A stretch of DNA of 64,000 nt from contig WPIO01000041.1 of the NCBI GenBank assembly GCA_009760855.2, positions 621,001 through 685,000 on the forward strand, given 5' to 3'. This document shows, in pieces, positions 11,859 to 23,394 of this stretch. Both the position numbers and the translations under genes were made by a program. This DNA comes from Cristatella mucedo (lineage: Eukaryota; Bryozoa; Phylactolaemata; Cristatellidae). Numbering within the stretch: the stretch's first letter is position 1; each line of letters begins with the position of its first letter. The notes beneath the pieces were generated by a model. It made no database searches. It was given only the letters and a program-made list of their open reading frames with translations, and was not told the origin of the DNA.

Positions 11859-14800
11859 GTGCGTGCCCCCCCCTCCCTCTCTCAACCACCCCCTCCTTAA
11901 TGCTTTGCAGTAGGCACAGCTCACAGCTGTACCTAGCTAGCTCACAAAGGTGAGCCCGAGCCACTGGAGAGAGAAAAAGGGTCGGTAGCGCTGTTGTTAT
12001 GATAAAGAGCTCTCTTCGAATTCTGTTTACTCGGGCTTTTCTTCGTCGCTTGTGGCAGTCGCGATGGCCAGGGTGATGCAGCACCCTTGGACCGACCGTG
12101 AGTTGCCAGCCGAAATCGAAGTCATGTCCCCCTCCTTCCCCCCACTGCTGTCCTCCTCTCCCCCCCCCTACTGAGCTCTCATGGAAAACTCAAGTTGCCT
12201 ATTGCAGAGCTCCCTCGGTTGTTTGCTCGCTTTCGAGTTGTTCGCTTTTCTCTGACGTCAAAGCTGCAGAGGCTCCAGAGGCAGCTGAGCTTTCGAGCGC
12301 TCACCGAAGTAGCTTCCCGCTGTGCTTCGGAGCCACGCCCATGTCACACCACCCCTCCCACCGTGCGGCCCGGTGCTGCTCTACTTGCACTACACGGTCG
12401 GGACCGATCGCTCGTCTGGCTGCCGGGTCGTATCGTATCCCGTAGGACCCTAGGCACACCTGTCCTTGGCGCTCGGGCGAGTGTCCAATCGGATGGCGAT
12501 GCCTAAGTCGATGCAGGCTAGTTTCGTCGACTTTGCACAGAGTAGTGAGTTTCCCTACGAAGCTAGGACTCTGCCACTCCCAGGAGCCTGGAGGTGGAGG
12601 AGGAGGAAGGAGGTTGTTTTTCTATGCTCCTTCCTCCTCCTCCCCCGGCCCCGCCCCTCCTCCTACCCCGGCCCCGCCCCTCCTCCTACCCCGCCCCCGG
12701 CCCTCCTCCTACCCCCCCCCCCGCCCCCGGCCCTCCTCCTACCCCGCCCCCGGCCCTCCTCCTACCCCGCCCCCGCCCCCGGCAGCTAGCTGTAGAGGCT
12801 GCCGGGGGTGGGGCAAGCTGCTGCTGGCGTGCTCATTTGAGCTCCGTGGGCGTGGCAGCGTGGATGCATCTATCGAGGGCTCGGCGCTCCGAATCTCCCG
12901 GTGATCGGAGCAGAGCTGCTGCTGACGGCGCTTTCAGCACCCGCTTTCAGCCGCCTCTGCAACCTTGCGCTCGTTGTTAGGGTGCAGTTCTCGATGGCAT
13001 AACCGGCGTTGAAACACCGACAGTGGTTGCCACGGCAGCTGTAGCCACCGATGTGTCGCCCAGAACCAAGGAGCCCGGCACGGCTCGCAGGTAGGCCTCC
13101 TATACGGAACAGGCTCTAATACCCTGCTGCTGCTGCCGCTGCTGCTGCTGGCTCCTCGTGAACTCTGCTGTCCTGTAAGCTGCAGCTGCAAGGAGCTGCT
13201 GCTCCTAGAGCAGGCTTCTCCTGTTTCTGTCTGCCTCGTGCTCGTGTCCTCAAAAAATGTGAATACTTTTCCACATTGTTTCTTGTTTGCATCTTGCACT
13301 CCCTTGCATTAGTAGCTATCTCTTGAACTGACAGCATTTCAATGGACGCTATCAATGCCACACGTCTTTTGCTCTGTCCTTTGTGAGTCTCCATGATGTA
13401 TATATGCATGCTTGTATTGTATTGTATGCTGACACTGTATGTATTGTCACTAATCAATTGACACGTTATCACAGTGTAAGTGGCCGGAAAGAGATTTTGT
13501 TCTCATAAGGACGTTATGCAAATGTTGTTTTTTTTACCTCTTTATCCCTTTCACCCCCTGACTTAATGGCATTTGAAAAAAGCTAAAAAGTTATTTATCA
13601 CAGCATATGTTGGGTCCATGTGATGACTCGTCCTTTGTGTGCTTATGCCTGCTAAGCCGAGCTGGTTTGGTCCAGCGGTGAAGGTGTTCGCCCCGACCAA
13701 GGTCAGGCTGAGTTCGTGGGCTCGAGCCCCCGAGGCATATGCCAAGCGCCTGAATAGAGATTGAGTTCTCTTCTGGTGCTATGCAAATGAATTTCATTTA
13801 TTTAATTATTTATTCGCATGCTGACCCTTTGCATGTCATCTCTAATCATGCTATGCTTGTTGACATTGAGCATGCTACCTTTAGCCATTCGATCATGCTT
13901 CCTTTACAGCATATGTATAGTGCCAGGAGGAGATTAAGTTCTGTGAGGATTATATACCAATGTATTGTTATTGTTATCAATAATATTATCATTATAGCTC
14001 TTTACATTCATAGTTTCACCGACGAAGAACTGATGAGCATCTGTGGTGGTCGAACTGCACACAAGTAAGTGTTGGCCGTTTTTACAGTATGGAAGTGGCC
14101 GGTCGACCTGTTTGTTTATTCATTATATTAGTTAAGTTTATAATATGTATATTTTAGGTTATTTATAGTATAGAGTATATATATATATAATAGTTCATTA
14201 CATTATTCAAGTTATGCTCAAAACATGCCGGTCGGTGTGTTTAATTGCATTTTTATTTGGTGCTGGCATTCGAGTTTGCACATGAATATGTAAGCGACTT
14301 CTAGTGCCTATTGGTTGTATTCCACTGATTCGTGCGAAAAACAATGGGGGGGGGGCTGAAGTGCCGACCATTTGGCAAGAACGCTTCGATGGAGGTTACT
14401 CGGAATGCGCACAGAAATCGTTTTTCAAAGCTCAATGCCATCGTGTCATGTCATCATGTCAATCTCAATGTCGACGGTGCGATAGCTGAGAGCTGCCGTC
14501 GGCTTGCTCTATGCTGGCAAGAGTGGCAGCAGCAACGAATGTGAGGCTGCGTTCGAGTTGGGACGCCGGCGGGCTCACTGCTCCCGCTTCATAAACCTCC
14601 GACGCTCAGGCCGGCCCGTGAGCCGGCTCCGGCTGAGTGTCCGGCCAGGCAGGGAGAGAGGGGGCGAGGTGCAACCAGCAGCGCGTGCCAGGGCTGCTGC
14701 TGCTGCTGCGCGATCGCTTCTGTCGCTTGCCGCCCGCTCTGCTGCTGCTGCTGCCACCTCCGCCGCGGTCTCCTTCTGCTCCTCCAGGGCGGCGCGGCAC

Positions 14801-15277
14801 GGCTTTAAGCTGGACGGCAAGTTGCAGCGCATCGAGGAGCAGGAGCGGCTGCAGCGACAGCGCTCCGCAGCCGAAGCAGCGGACGCGGAGCAAGCGGCTG
14901 CAGCGGACGCGGAGCAAGCGGCTGCTCGCCAGAAGAAAAGGAAGCGGCTGGACGCTGCAGCTTTGCAATCCAGCGAAGACGGCGGCGGCGCCGCCGCGTG
15001 CTCAGCGTCGGGCGTCCTGGACGCCGACTCGGGGCGGCAGGCTCCGGCGAACTACGAGGGGAAGAGCCGGAAAAAGCGGGGCGGACGCTCGACCGAGCCT
15101 CGTTCCGATTCTGCCGCCTGCGCTGGTGCGCCTGCGTCTCTACGTGAGAGCCCTGCTGTGGCAGGAGAGCTTGGCGAAGGGAAGAGAGAGAAAAAGAAGA
15201 AGACGAAAAAATTGAAAAGAGAAGAAAGGAAGGCGACGAAGAAGAAGAGCGTTCGGGGCGAGAGCGACTCGTCGTAG
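11608..15277 (+). CDS. GPATCH4: GPATCH4 orthologue (G-patch domain-containing protein 4), four exons found, first exon missing
   Basis: Nucleolar G-patch protein. In mammals GPATCH4 binds and stimulates the DEAH helicase DHX15 and affects 2'-O-methylation of rRNA and U6 snRNA (family knowledge). I see exons 11608-11858, 12981-13090, 14014-14064 and 14788-15277. Together they give 902 nt (300 codons with the stop), open throughout. Phases match at every junction: 0/0, 2/2, 2/2. Diagnostic blocks in order are KGLGKDENG (G-patch core), the tract EFTDSWWNRVFDKAASNLVVE split around residues 28-48, FTDEELMSICGGRTAHK, then AARHGFKLDGKLQRIEEQE, then a long Lys/Arg-rich tail. This order and the length match the animal GPATCH4 layout. 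The first exon, which should encode the start Met and the N-terminal end of the G-patch up to the Trp before KGLG, was not located in the repeat-rich DNA upstream. No clear AATAAA follows the stop at 15275-15277. Confidence 0.92.
12630..12783. repeat. C-rich minisatellite in a GPATCH4 intron
   Basis: About 23-bp units of the type CCGGCCCCGCCCCTCCTCCTAC, six to seven variants, no G-poor strand break. The minus strand has many G3+ runs. Confidence 0.9.
12981..13090 (+). CDS. GPATCH4: GPATCH4 internal exon, low-complexity linker
   Basis: This exon was inferred because the flanking exons need a phase-0-in, phase-2-out piece. The sequence between TTGTTAG (ends 12980) and GCAG/GTAGGC (donor at 13091) is open for 110 nt in exactly that phase. 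It encodes a Thr/Val/Ala-rich linker of 36 residues plus two bases; the added T from the next exon makes a Ser. Linkers at this place are poorly conserved in the family, so the support comes from phase and splice sites, not from similarity. Confidence 0.65.
13560..13990 (+). mobile_element. LINE family A 3' end inside a GPATCH4 intron, interrupted by a SINE
   Basis: The LINE 3' end (GTGTGCTTATGCCTGCT) breaks at 13653 and resumes at about 13815 (GCATGCTGACCCTTTGCATG). It ends in the tail GTGCCAGGAGGAGATTAAGT and an ATTGTTATTGTTATC run close to the acceptor of the 51-nt GPATCH4 exon. Confidence 0.8.
13655..13812 (+). mobile_element. tRNA-derived SINE, full length, nested in a LINE
   Basis: Head GCCGAGCTGGTTTGGTCCAG, B-box GGCTCGAGCCC, then the shared tail AAGCGCCTGAATAGAGATTG with TTTATTTAATT at the end. 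It lies in the GPATCH4 intron before exon 14014-14064. Confidence 0.88.
14014..14064 (+). CDS. GPATCH4: GPATCH4 51-nt exon with the FTDEEL...GGRTAHK motif
   Basis: The acceptor TTCATAG ends at 14013 and the donor ACACAA/GTAAGT starts at 14065. The exon encodes FTDEELMSICGGRTAHK (the last Lys codon is completed by the next exon). This matches the LTDEMLLQACEGRTAHK motif I recall from vertebrate GPATCH4. It enters and leaves in phase 2. The exon sits directly after a LINE 3' end (to about 13990) that carries a nested SINE, so mobile DNA lies within about 30 bp of the acceptor. Confidence 0.9.
14788..15277 (+). CDS. GPATCH4: GPATCH4 terminal exon, charged tail with nucleolar-type basic runs
   Basis: The acceptor follows a strong pyrimidine tract (CTCCTTCTGCTCCTCCAG, ending 14787). 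The exon starts with G to complete the Lys codon of TAHK, then encodes AARHGFKLDGKLQRIEEQER. Next come an Ala/Glu/Gln repeat-like segment (two copies of ADAEQAA), a basic run QKKRKR and a C-terminal Lys cluster (KREKKKKTKKLKREERK), ending SDSS and TAG at 15275-15277. Basic clusters like these act as nuclear/nucleolar targeting signals in the family. GC content is high and several CTG/GAG runs look expandable. Confidence 0.92.
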
Positions 15278-16189
15278 CTGGCAAGCTTCCCCAGCCCCAC
15301 CCTCACCCACCCAGCCGTTCGAATCGGCTGCATCACCCGCGAGGAGCCGGCTGCAGCAATGGCGCCACGCCGCCATGTGGCCCATCACAGGCCTCCCCGT
15401 GGCTGCTTCGCAATGCCCTTTCCGTGCCCCGCAGCGTTTTCTGCCTGCGGCTGCTGCTGCTGCTGCTGCTGGCTCCACATCGACCTGGGATCCTGGGACC
15501 GGATGCTCGCAGCCCCAGGTGGGAGCCTTCGACTCCCTGCACGGAGTTCACTAGTCGATTCGTGGTGTCACGCTCCGGGCAAGCAGCAGAGCTGTTGAGC
15601 TGCTGCTTGAGAGAAGTGCTGGCAGGTGGTCGCGTGAGGTGCTCGGTGACTGCCGTTTGTGATGCATCTCTCTTCATCCTGGCTGATCTGTTTGCCCTCG
15701 CCCACGTGATGGCAGCAGACCGTGCCCTTGGTCAGCCGACTTGTTAATGTGCAGACAAGTCGCGTCAGAAGCCATGTCAGAATCCATGAAATCGACAAGC
15801 AGTATTTTCCGTTGTCGTAAACGCTCGTGTAAGATATATGGCTCTGTCAATGCACTGAACTCAACCAGCCTACGGCTCCTTATCAAGCTGCTAAAAACAG
15901 GCCTGTCATCTATCTCAGGCGTCACATTGCAGATATCGTCAGCAGTACGATGTGAGATTAGTAAGGCTATTGACCAACATCAGAGCAGCCGCCCATCAAA
16001 TCTGCAGCAGTGTGTGCACTAGCAGACTAAAGCAAGTTACGACAGTCACACGCACCACCGTTTCAATAGCCGGCATAGGAAGTGAGATCGCTTCCTTCAG
16101 CCCATTTTAATTTCAGGATCGGATGCCAAATGCCATGTTTATTATCACTTCCAGGCTCGCCAGTAAAATTGCAAAGTCTGGCATCCCTA

Positions 16190-16497
16190 CTCTTCTGAGC
16201 TGTACTATGAACCAACCTCAAACCCTTTGGAGAGGGTGTGTTTAGTTTGCTTGCTCTGAGAGCCTGGAGCTCCCACTGGACTCCGTTACGACTGACGTTA
16301 CGACATTTCCCGACTTGATTTGATTTAAGCACAAGCTAAAGCACCTGAGGATTTGCCGGATCCCTATGAAACCTTTAACCTGAATGCTGATCCTGAGCAT
16401 GTTATTAACCTTGTGACATGCCGTTACAGCATCGGTTAAGTGCCTAGGATGACAGATTCTCCGAGGGCGCTATAACGATATATTATCATCATTAGTG
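16190..16497 (+). mobile_element. LINE family A 3' fragment downstream of GPATCH4
   Basis: Contains the end of the RT ORF (CCAACCTCAAACCCTTTGGA, then CGACTTGATTTGATTTAAG), the UTR block and a tail GTGCCTAGGATGACAG with GAGGGCGCTATAACG, ending ATTATCATCATTA. Confidence 0.7.
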
Positions 16498-16754
16498 AGT
16501 CGTGTTCACCGATTTCTCATGCTAAGCTTTATCATGGCCTGCTCCTGTGCTCCATTTGCAGCCAACCATCTTTGATATATTCTAGAGAAACTCGGCACCC
16601 AGGCATATTTGTCGTGAATGATTCATTTGACAAGTTGCTTCACTTCTCACCGACATTTCTGACAACGAAATTTAAAAAAGAGACGACTCTTAATTCTCAC
16701 CACATTTGCTGGGTATCTACGAATCGTTCTTTCCGGTGCTGAAGCTAATTATTA

Positions 16755-16758
<4 letters not shown>

Positions 16759-16818
<60 letters not shown>

Positions 16819-16938
16819 TATTATATTAAGCTATGGCTGTTATTGCTAATCTATTGACATTCTTTTGTAGCATATATAAAGTGCCTAGCGGCAGATTTAG
16901 TTCTCTTGCTATGCTCTACAAATATCTTAAGATCGTTG

Positions 16939-16984
<46 letters not shown>

Positions 16985-17010
16985 CAGTATGCAGCATATT
17001 ACATTATATG

Positions 17011-17041
<31 letters not shown>
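16759..17041. repeat. three (AT)n tracts
   Basis: Tracts at 16759-16812, 16948-16982 and 17016-17041; the last is the tail of the SINE at 17045. Confidence 0.95.
16866..16930 (+). mobile_element. LINE A tail-only insertion
   Basis: AGCATATATAAAGTGCCTAG followed by AGATTTAGTTCTCTTGC and a decayed end; no LINE body precedes it. Confidence 0.5.
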
Positions 17042-17044
17042 ATG

Positions 17045-17190
17045 TGTGTGTTTGTATAGGGCCCCATGAGAGCCTAATCTCTACTCAGATGCTTCACATA
17101 TGCTATGGGGCTATAGTCGGCGACCTTGGCCAGATAGACATTGGTCCCCAGGCGAGCACCTCAACCACCAGGCCAAACCAGCATGGCTGT
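17045..17190 (-). mobile_element. tRNA-derived SINE, minus strand
   Basis: Read on the minus strand: GGTTTGGCCTGGTGGTTGAG in the head, the tRNA body, then ATGAAGCATCTGAGTAGAGA and the tail ending against an (AT)n run at 17016-17041. Confidence 0.8.
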
Positions 17191-18204
17191 GTCAACGTAT
17201 TCTTATTGTACTGCAATTACAGGGCCCCATGGTTACTGAAAGTCTTTCAGTTAGTTGTGTTGGCATAGAAATTAGGTTTCCTTAGGGTTCTACACAAACG
17301 ACCTTATCGTATATATCGATAGAGAATAAGGCTACCTGTAAATTGGTATATTTCAGAAAGAACGATTGATATGCTATATCAGCCTGGCTGAGATAATATT
17401 AAAGATTATTCGTGGCTCCTGATTTATAATTGCAGAAACTAAACTCATAGTCGTAATGAACGCATAGTTTACAGTGTATAGGCAGTCATCAAAATAGTTT
17501 TCTTATAGATAAGGCTTTTAACTGGCGAGTTGTGCGCACAACGGCCGGTGTTGTATACGTGTATTCCTCTGGTAGCCGATGACGAATCAGCAGCTCGGCG
17601 ACATAAGTGACAAGTTGCTCACTTATGATTGGCTCCTGATTGCTACCGTGCTCTGCAACCATGGATACCTATCTGACTGTATCCGAGCTGTACCCACAAC
17701 TATTAGCCAGGCTCAGAGGAGCCATGTCAGTCGGCCGCCATTGGCAAGATAATCCTAACAAACCTCACCAGGCATGCCCTGTGTTTGTGGCGAGGGACAT
17801 GCGTTCAGGAGCAGCCATCGCACTTTGATGACTTCGTTGTCAGGTTTTGGGTCATCGCTGTGGATCCTTAGCAGTTTCCGAAGTCTCATTACTTTGGCTT
17901 CATTGATGCTTCGGCCCACCGACTTGGACGGTTATTTATAAAGCATGTGCAGGTCAAGGAATTGAGTGGCGAATGGACTTTTACGCTGCCGTAATTGGAG
18001 GTTCAGAAAAACCCCTTGCTATAGTAAAAAGCCCCGCTAGATCTCTGAGAACTCGGTGGAAGTTATTAAGCAAAATGAAGATCGTTGCTGCGCTGAACAT
18101 TGCTGGGTAGGGCTATCCCAAATAGCTACATGGAGAATATTTACAGTTAATATTAATACATTTGTGTAGTGGTAGCAAAGAACTCGTGCTCTTTCGTGAC
18201 ACTT

Positions 18205-18470
18205 TACATGTGCTGCAAAGGAAGCACGTTCGCATGGTTAGTGGTAGCATGCTCAATGACGACAAGCACAGCATGGTGACGTGGTAAGAGGTGACATGCA
18301 AGTATGGTTAGTGGCAGCATGCACAGTGTCAGCACCCATAAGCTCACAAAGGGCGATCATGCGTATTTTTATAGCAAAGCGCCTAGAAAGAGAAGTCTTC
18401 CGGGGTCGCTTTGAAAATGTATTAAATTTTTATAATAAAAAGACTATTAGTACGGACCCACTAAATGGAT
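18205..18470 (-). mobile_element. LINE family A 3' UTR split by an opposite-strand tail insertion
   Basis: Minus-strand UTR from 18205 to about 18360 (GGCAGCATGCACAGTGTCAG), then a plus-strand tail (18362-18440), then the UTR resumes with GGACCCACTAAATGGATACG near 18456. Confidence 0.65.
18362..18440 (+). mobile_element. nested LINE A tail-only insertion
   Basis: AAAGCGCCTAGAAAGAGAAG with TCCGGGGTCGCTTTG and a TTTTTATAATAAAAAG end, inserted against the strand of the host LINE copy. Confidence 0.6.
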
Positions 18471-20100
18471 ACGGCCCCCCACGTGCGATGCTGGGCGGGC
18501 TCTCATACAGCTATCGCCTCGCAGCAAGAAACACAGAAGTAGCTTCGAGCCGCTTGGACGGTAGGCAGACTCAGGGGGAACGCACCGGCAACCGACCGAC
18601 GTCGCCCATCGGACAGAAACACAGTAGGTCTAGGTGCTAGCCTTCGCGATAACGTCTTGCTCCATTCGACCTCGACGAACCGAGAAAGCGACCTGCACCG
18701 AGGCCACCAGTACGAACAGATGGCAGTCAAATTAGAGACGCTCGAAGAATATCTAAGCGAAAGATTACGACGTGCGCTCGGCTCCTAACCGTCATCCGTA
18801 AGGAATAGATCTACTAAATAATACGAGTAGCAAAAAAAAAAAAGAAAATGCAGCTCCCTAAAAGAATCTGACCAGGCGACTTCCCGCAACCTCGGTGTGA
18901 AGAGGCGAGCACCTGACCCCTCGTCGGTGCCAAACCGACGCTTGCGGGTCAACAAACGCGGTACGACGAGCCGCCGCCTGCGTTCCAGCGCGACGTACGC
19001 CCGGCTGAACTCTCGACCAGTTTGCTCTCTTTTTAATTAATGGAGCTGAGGGTACGGCTGCGGCGCCGTTGTTCTCAGCAGGGCGCTGTTGTCCGCAGCA
19101 AGGCGGCGGGCCTACGGATCTGCATCAGGCGACGCATAAATGCGATACAGAACGGCCAGCGCGGCGCGGCGCTCTCGTCTTGCAGTCTCGCTTGCGCGGC
19201 GCCGCGAGCTCCGAAGCCTCTGCGCCGCCGCTGCGTCGTCGGTGAAGTGCGGGCGCCGCCGCGAGAAGGAGCTTGGAGGCCTGGACCGTAGCGGGCGTAC
19301 CTGGGCCGCGAAGCGCCACAAATAGCGACGAACGGCGACGAAGCCGCCGCTGACGCGCAGCAGGCCTGCGGTGACCGCGCCCTTTACGCAGCAGGCAACT
19401 GGAGAAGGCGAGCGACTAGCGGAGCAGGCCGCCGCGTCCCTTTCGATCTCGGCTCGTCTTTTCGATCGCTTCCCGGCTCGGGTACCTGCGGCGGCGGCGC
19501 GCTGCAACGCGCCCGTCGCGACGAGGAAATGCGAGCCAAAGCCGGGCGAGCGCGCCGCTCCAGTCTATCGTGGTCATCGCTATAGAGCTATAGAGCACAG
19601 TTTCTCGGGCGGGCACCGGCGAAATCGGGGCTACAGTCGACGACGGCAGCTGACAGAGGCTGACACCGAAGCGGACTCGCGCGTGCGCTTTGCATACCGC
19701 TACCGCTACTCGAGCCGTCGAAGCGGATGTGCAAAGCGACGCCGACGCGTGAGGCTTTCGGATCGGCTTACTGGACGGCGGGCAGCGCTCGGGGCGGCTG
19801 AGTTCGACTGAGCGGTTCGAGCGTGGGAACTAAGGCAAAGGGAAATGCGAAACTCGCCAATTGACGGCGGCGGCGGCCAAGCGATTCCCGAGCGAGAAAC
19901 GAAGGCCTTTTGTTTTAGTAATTGAAACGCTCTTCGCGCGCGCAATCAACAGCCTCGCGTCGGCTGCTACTGTGGCGATTGCGGCGTGGCATGGTAGCGC
20001 ATTTTCGCCGCCAAGCGCTCGAGATGTATTTTCTTAGAGGAGCCGGCGTTCGCTGTGAGTGCCGAGAGACCGACTCGACGTCTGTAGCTTGAAAATAAGA
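18470..20100. other. CpG-rich block, possible promoter region, no gene found
   Basis: From about 19030 to 19870 the sequence is rich in CG and carries many overlapping frames in all directions, the pattern of a CpG island. No start codon with a recognisable protein follows. Confidence 0.4.
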
Positions 20101-22070
20101 AGCCGGAGGAGAAGACGACGAGACAGAGGAGAGAAGAGAGAAGAGACAGCAGGGGGGATAAGTACCAGAGACAGGGGGGATAAGTATCTGGTTAAAAACT
20201 ATCCTCCTTGGAAGCTAGAACTTTAGAAAGGGACAAAGGATAAGCTGAGTAAGGGAGCATATTGCATTAAGACCGATACTCGTTCACACGAGCCTTAGCA
20301 GGATCCCCCCCCGACTAGGCCGTTTGAACTTGATTCTAGAATCAAATCCTGCGAGTAGAATTCCCCGAGGAAAGGAAACCCACAAAGAGTAAAGCTGGCT
20401 ATCTTCAAGACCCTTGAGGCAAAGGGTAGTTGACTAGATAAGTTCTCTATAGCTATCATGACTGTTTCTAAAGTCAATCTATTATCTTCTGTCGAAGAAT
20501 CCGTCGAAATAAAAGAGACAGACAGAGAGAGTGGGAGCGATTATATGCGGTAGCTCTCCAAGCGCGGCACTGACACTAACTAGGCTTCAGTCACTTCTTC
20601 CGCCACGTGGTTCAGCCATCACAGCGCTCGCTGCATTTGTGGAACAGCCGAGTTCAATCGCAGGCATGCCTTAGTCTCCGGTATTTGTCAAACTGTCAGT
20701 TCTACGCGCTGCCGCTATGCTCATATCACTAAAGATAGGACGTTCGAGTGGGGCACAAGTGGAGACAATTGGAGACAATTCGCTTCAATGCTGAAATAGC
20801 GGACCCGGCTCGCTCTCTACTGAGAGACAGTTGTACGATTAATCACGTAATGGGTCTGCAGGAAATCTGAGAAAAATGCACGGATAACATCAGCGTAGCA
20901 AATTTGCCGCACTAAGCGATTACCAGAAAATGGAGCGCGTCAGCTTTAAAAGTCACGAATCTTGAGCGAGCCACCAAAAAGAAAAACTTGAGCCAGACTC
21001 CTGTCACACTAGTTTGACGTCTGCAATTGCCAAGCGAGGTGCAAAGCAGGCTGGGAGCCTCACGAGTCCGGCGCTTGGGAATGCACGAGAAGCGACGATC
21101 CAAATCGGCTACTCTTAACTCAGTATTCAGAGAGCACATTTCAGACGATAGATTGCGAAATTGAAAGCCTAAGACCGAATTTCGCTCAAAAACACGTCCG
21201 TCAACGGTCCGACTATTGCCGGCGACAACTAGAACGTACCATTTTGGAAAGACGGTTGAACTTTGACCTCCTCGGCCCAAACAATTATTTAACCGGGCCG
21301 GACGCCTTTTCTACTGATGCGCTGCACGGCTGAAGGGGGATGATGCACTCTACGCCAGCCTAGCGGCCGCACTAGCCGCTCAGCACTGAAAGCTACCGTA
21401 GCCTCAGCCTGCAGAAACACTGCACACTTCAGCAAAGTAATTGAATATTCCGAAGAAGTTCTGAGGCCAGAGCTATAGATGAGCAGAAAAAGATTGCTTA
21501 CTGCAAAGGAAAGTTCCAGTGGCGTAGCGAACAAATAAGGGCAAACCAAAGAAAATATAAATGTGCTGCAGCAATCGAAAAGTTGAGCAATCTAATTATT
21601 TTTCCGCCTTGGTTAATGCCTACGAAGAGGCCCTGTGTGAGCAGACGCTCAGAGAGATTTGGTGCTCACGTGAGGGGGGACTTGCGTCTTTTCGGCTTCG
21701 TTTCTCTATCGTTGCAGTTTTGCAGTTGACGTTTGCTGAGTATGTAAGCAACGAGTTGTCTGAACGCCGATGTTTTATTCTGGGCATCGGCCAGAAGTTA
21801 CCTGAAATTCGTATTCCTACAGGGCTAGCATGGTTGAGTTCTTCGACGCCATTCAAGGAGGTGGGAGAGCAGAAACCGCAGCCTTCTAGTTCTGTCGCGG
21901 TGCTTAATTTAGCACGCACACCGATTTCAAGTCTTCTCGAATAGAAAGATATATTATTCACGCTATCACACCCTACGAGATTTGACAGTTCTCAGCAGAA
22001 GCGCGTCGTGTCGTTCTCAGAAGAAGCACGCCAGCTGATTAGCAATACGAGTAGGTTTATTTGTAATTCT
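20100..22070. other. unassigned DNA
   Basis: Frames of 122 codons (minus, 20912-21280) and 127 codons (plus, 21561-21944) are open, but I recognise no family or convincing splice sites. Confidence 0.35.
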
Positions 22071-22074
22071 CGTA

Positions 22075-22127
22075 GCACATTTGATATAGCGCCCAAAGTG
22101 AACTCCGATCTCTTTCTAGGCACTTTA
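22075..22127 (-). mobile_element. LINE A tail-only insertion, minus strand
   Basis: ATAGCGCCCAAAGTGAACTC then CGATCTCTTTCTAGGCACTT; no LINE body adjoins. Confidence 0.55.
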
Positions 22128-22134
22128 GGCTAGC

Positions 22135-23390
22135 TGGACAAAGAAAGCAGAACACGTGAGCTCATGCACGGCTATTTTCTTGGATAAAGCAACAGCTGCG
22201 GGTAGCAGGCGCGTTTCTAGCTTCGCGCAGAGTTTCACCGAGTCAAAAATCCTCTGAAACGATCAGGTACCAAGTTCTAGAAACCAGATTCGTAGTAACC
22301 GAAGGCATCCGCTAAAAACGATAGGCGGTGGGCTACATCCACAGCTGAACAACCAGAGGTCCAGAAAACAAATAATTGGGCAGCAACTAACTATTTCAGA
22401 TCGCTAGGCAATAGTGAGAGTATGAATGGACCTGAAATGGGTGACAAGTTCTTTCATTCCGTGAGCATCTTGATGGGACGCCATTACAGCTAGGGGAGAT
22501 AATTCGTACGGTGACGAAGGCAGCAACGTCTGTTGACAGGCGGCTTAGCTTACTGGCATTGCGCTATTTGCAACATTCTTATCTATCTATCATTCTTATT
22601 CTTAGCTATCAAGAGAGTATTCATATGCTTTAGGAACAACGATCTAATCGTGAAAATCGCTGGAAGAGGCCACATCGTGTAATAGAACTAGCATGATTTT
22701 AATCACAAAGTTAGAGACGTCGACGAGACTGGAAAAATGCCTGCAAAATATGTAACTAATAATACTGGTTGTTCTGTAGAAATGCGTTACCAGCCCCACG
22801 TGGCAAAGAGATGAAGAAATTTCTCCCACAGTCAACAGGATGTCCCAGATCTTCTTGTGTTCACTTCCTTGTTGGCAGGTCCACTACTAAGTATCTTAGA
22901 TAGCCCGTTCAAGAAAGTCAAACACAAGGAAACCGCATTCCCATTCAGCGAGTTCATCGAGAACTTGGCTAGAATGTTCATAAAAAAATGCCAGGCGATG
23001 CATTCACAGCAAAACGTTCATGTTTTCATGCGGCTACTGGGCTAAATCTATATTATTTATATTTAATCTAACTATTAATTATTAGTTAATTATTATAGTT
23101 ATAGATTTATTCACTTCTTTTGCTCGATCTCTTTGATAGAAAAGAGCAGGCACGACGACATAGGTGAAATTTGATAGCCCCATTTGATTATTTTTAGCGT
23201 AAAATTAAAACTATTGCAGCCTCGGAAACATTATGCACCTGCTAAGAAAGAGATATTAGAGCCTTGGTTGAATTGCACTTCTTCATTAAGGAGAGCAGTG
23301 CTTATTGTGGGTTACCGAGAGGTTGATTGTCAGTTGAACTAAGTAAGAGGTAGAACAAGACAATCCTCATCAGTAGCCTTGTCTACATGT
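22135..23390. other. unassigned DNA
   Basis: A 62-codon frame at 22857-23045 (LLSILDSPFKKVKHKETAF, then FSEFIENLARMFIKKCQA) has exon-like composition. AT-rich simple sequence near 23045-23100; a decayed LINE A tail may lie at 23230-23280. Confidence 0.35.
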
Positions 23391-23394
23391 AAAT

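Noticed and set aside
14575-15478. Several long minus-strand frames over 14.6-15.5 kb
   Set aside because: Shadows of the GC-rich GPATCH4 terminal exon; Arg/Ser/Pro-rich, no motif.
18900-18960. GGCGAGCACCTGACCCCTCG, similar to the SINE head on the minus strand
   Set aside because: Too short, with no tail or B-box; could be chance in GC-rich DNA.
20912-21280. 122-codon minus frame as a possible gene
   Set aside because: No recognisable family, no splice support, ordinary length for chance in this window; kept only as a note in the unassigned stretch.
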